DNA from: Coprinellus micaceus
Lineage: Eukaryota; Basidiomycota; Agaricomycetes; Agaricales; Psathyrellaceae
Direction: 5' to 3'
Assembly: GCA_951394405.1 (NCBI GenBank)
Contig: OX596339.1
Coordinates: 2,046,001-2,110,000 of the forward strand
DNA length: 64,000 nucleotides
Under the pieces are notes generated by a model that saw only the letters and a program-made list of their open reading frames with translations, was not told the DNA's origin and searched no databases. This document shows positions 62,201-64,000 of the stretch, piece after piece. Positions within the stretch are counted from its first letter, which is position 1. Each line of letters opens with the position of its first letter. The translations under genes were made by a program, and so were the position numbers.

Positions 62201-64000
62201 TGGGACGCGCTCACCACCCAAGTCACTGTCTGTCTTCGGTGAAGATCCCAAATCTGTGTTCGGTACCCCTGGTGCTGCTGACTTCCTGAACGGAACTGGC
62301 GTCGGCCTAGGTATCGAGGGTCTCAATCCCACAGGTAGGCCTGCTTCGATATTTGGGGAAGACCTGATCCCTGGAGGTACCGCGGGCGGCGCTCCTGCTT
62401 CACTCTTTGGCTCTCCAGCTCCTGGCATGCCAGGCGGTCTTTTCGACGAAGCTCCTGTTTCCAGTACACCCATCACGGAGCAGCCCAATGGTGGAGGTGG
62501 ATGGGGCTTTGGTTTCGGGGCGGGGATTGCAAAGAGCATTGGCAGTATCCGAAGCGGGAAGTCATCGGCGAAGGCGTCTCCTGCCATTAGTCGCGTTCCC
62601 TCCGCATCTGCGAAGGTCCAGTCGGTGCTCAGCCCGCTTAACCCTGCGGCCCAAGAGCAGCAGCAGCCTCTTGCGCCAGGGGCACAGTCAGAGGCACCGC
62701 CAGTTCCAGCGCCTGAGCCAGCTCCCACCCCCGCCCCCGAGGCAGCGGCGGAAGCCTCTGCGCCGGCAACCTTACCAAAGATCGACACCAGCGTTCCTGC
62801 GTCGGCGATTCCTTCCGGTCTGGCGTCTGCTCTGGCTGAATCTGGCGCTGCGACCCCGACTTCGGATGTGGAAACACCTGTCACGGCCGGGGGGACGAAG
62901 AAGAAGAAGAAGAAGGGTACAAAGAAAGCGGAAGAAGAGGAGAAGAAGAGGAAAGAGGTAGAAGATAAAGCGAGGCAGGAGGCAGAAGCAGCCGCGGCTG
63001 CGGGTGCGGCGAAAAGGTTGCAGGAAGAAGAGGAGGCAAAGGCGAAAACTCAAGCTGAGGAGCAGGAGAAGCAACAGGCGGCAGCAGCCGAGGCTGAGGC
63101 TGAGGCGAAGAGGGTGCAGGAAGAGGAGGACCGGAAGAGGTTGGACGAAGAAGCGAAGAAGAGGGAGCAAGAAGAGGAGGCCCAGGCAAAGAAAGCGAAA
63201 CCCTTGGCGAAAAGTTTGAGCAAGAAGAAGGAGAAAGAACGGCAGGAGAAGGAGAAGGAGCGCCTAGAGAAAGAGGAACATAAGAGGAAGGAGGATCAGG
63301 AGAAGGAGAAGGAGCGTCTGAGGCTGCTCGAGGAGGAAGAGAAGAAGAAAGCTGAAGATATCAGACTCGAGCAGGAGCGCCTGGCGGAGGAGGCGAGGAA
63401 AGCGGAAGAACTCAGGATTGAGGCTGAACGCAAAGCTGAGGAGGAGAAACAGAAAGCCGCAGCCGAGCTGCTTGAGAAGGAGCGTCTTGAGGAGGAGGAA
63501 AGGAAGAGGGAAGAGGAAATCCGGCTTGAACGCGAGCGCATTGAGAAAATGCGCCTTGAAGAAGAGCAAATACAGAAAGAACTTGCAGAGCTCGAGAGGC
63601 AGGAGAAGGAAGCCAAGGAAACGGAAGAAAGGAGGCGGAAGGAGAAGGAGGCGGAAGACCGCCGACGGCACGAGATACAAGAAAGGGAGAAGCGGGAGAA
63701 CGAGGCGAGGGAGCGGAGGGAAAAGGAGAGGAGGGAAAAAGAGGAAAGAGAGCGCCAGAACAAGCCTAGCCTTGCAGGGCTCGGTAGCCTGTGGGGAGGA
63801 AAGGCCACCTCCTTCACTTCTAGCCTGTTCGGTGCCGTCAGTCCTGAGGCACCTCAGCCAGAGACGAACGACAGCGCCTTTGGATGGGGAGGCTTCGGCG
63901 GTGGTGTCAAAAAGAAGACCTCCTCGACGTCCCTCGCGAAACCCACTCCCCCGCCATTGTCGAAGAGATCCTCCCGGCAGTTCGAGCAAGGCGGTTGGGG
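59242..64000 (+). CDS. Hsp70-like ATPase with giant disordered/coiled-coil tail (3' end outside window)
   Basis: Ten exons are visible (59242-59331, 59382-59590, 59643-60199, 60256-60436, 60497-60590, 60650-60756, 60814-61018, 61078-61222, 61285-61451, then 61503 to the edge), about 1417 residues so far. Residues 1-600 are an actin-fold ATPase of the divergent fungal Hsp70 (HSPA12-like) group: VIAIDVGTTFSGVSYAIL (phosphate 1), FLIADAGGGTLDISSYAI (phosphate 2), SVFLVGGYAASPWLFSQL (adenosine), and the usual end motif KYGPATIVFNE. Instead of stopping there, exon 10 stays open for over 2490 bases. It encodes a Ser/Arg/Pro-rich region, repeats such as SVFGEDP, SVFGTPG, SIFGEDL and SLFGSPA, then about 300 residues of Lys/Glu/Arg-rich coiled coil, and Gly/Trp-rich motifs (GSLWGGK, SSLFGA, FGWGGFGGG). 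Dense antisense frames here are by-products. Function of the tail is unknown. Confidence 0.85.

Noticed and set aside
61697..62884. A 395-codon minus-strand open frame rich in Gly/Ala/Ser
   Set aside because: It lies exactly antisense to the exon-10 tail of the Hsp70-like gene; its length is explained by the GC-rich third positions of that exon, and it has no recognisable motif.
63264..63989. Long minus-strand frame rich in Leu/Phe
   Set aside because: Antisense of the Lys/Glu-rich coiled coil: CTC/CTT/TTC codons are the complement of GAG/AAG/GAA. Not a membrane protein.

Overview
The window is nuclear DNA of a filamentous basidiomycete, most likely an Agaricomycete. The genes are eukaryotic, split by many introns of roughly 45-60 bases with GT...AG ends and CTAAC/CTGAC-like branch points, and they include fungal housekeeping genes (RPL4, COQ4, PGS1, ATM1, BUD13, a SUN-domain protein). 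I found no rRNA, tRNA, CRISPR array or recognisable transposon. Gene models were rebuilt by hand from splice signals and family motifs; where I give a protein length, the exon lengths add up to a whole number of codons.

Layout. 0.2-1.7 kb: aromatic aminotransferase with its C-terminal part missing (-). 1.7-4.7 kb: no supported gene. 4.7-6.0 kb: RPL4 (+). 6.4-7.6 kb: MARVEL-like four-helix membrane protein (+). 7.9-9.1 kb: single-pass membrane protein (+). 9.4-17.2 kb: an ADP-ribose locus, with three PARP-type ADP-ribosyltransferase genes (-, +, -), a NADAR/YbiA-fold ADP-ribosyl hydrolase gene (+) and a stand-alone protein built from the zinc modules seen in two of the PARP proteins (+). 17.4-18.6 kb: C2H2-like zinc-finger protein (-). 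19.1-20.0 kb: COQ4 (+). 22.2-22.9 kb: small membrane protein (+). 25.3-27.2 kb: PGS1 (+). 27.2-27.9 kb: SnoaL-like protein (-). 28.6-34.2 kb: very large PPS1-type dual-specificity phosphatase (-). 37.3-39.7 kb: ATM1 (+). 40.4-42.5 kb: WD-repeat/DUF2415 protein (+). 43.5-46.6 kb: SUN-domain protein (-). 47.0-49.9 kb: secreted alkaline phosphatase (-). 50.8-51.8 kb: BUD13 (-). 52.3-54.6 kb: MFS transporter (-). 56.4-58.0 kb: proline iminopeptidase (-). 59.2 kb to the right edge: Hsp70-like ATPase fused to a very long disordered and coiled-coil tail (+), running out of the window.

Most genes are independent housekeeping genes. The exception is 9.4-17.2 kb, where writers of ADP-ribose (PARP fold), a probable eraser of ADP-ribose (NADAR) and a zinc-module protein lie side by side. 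One of the three transferases has lost two of the three canonical catalytic residues. This looks like a lineage-specific ADP-ribosylation module and is the main candidate for an undescribed system here; its function is inferred from domains and neighbourhood only.
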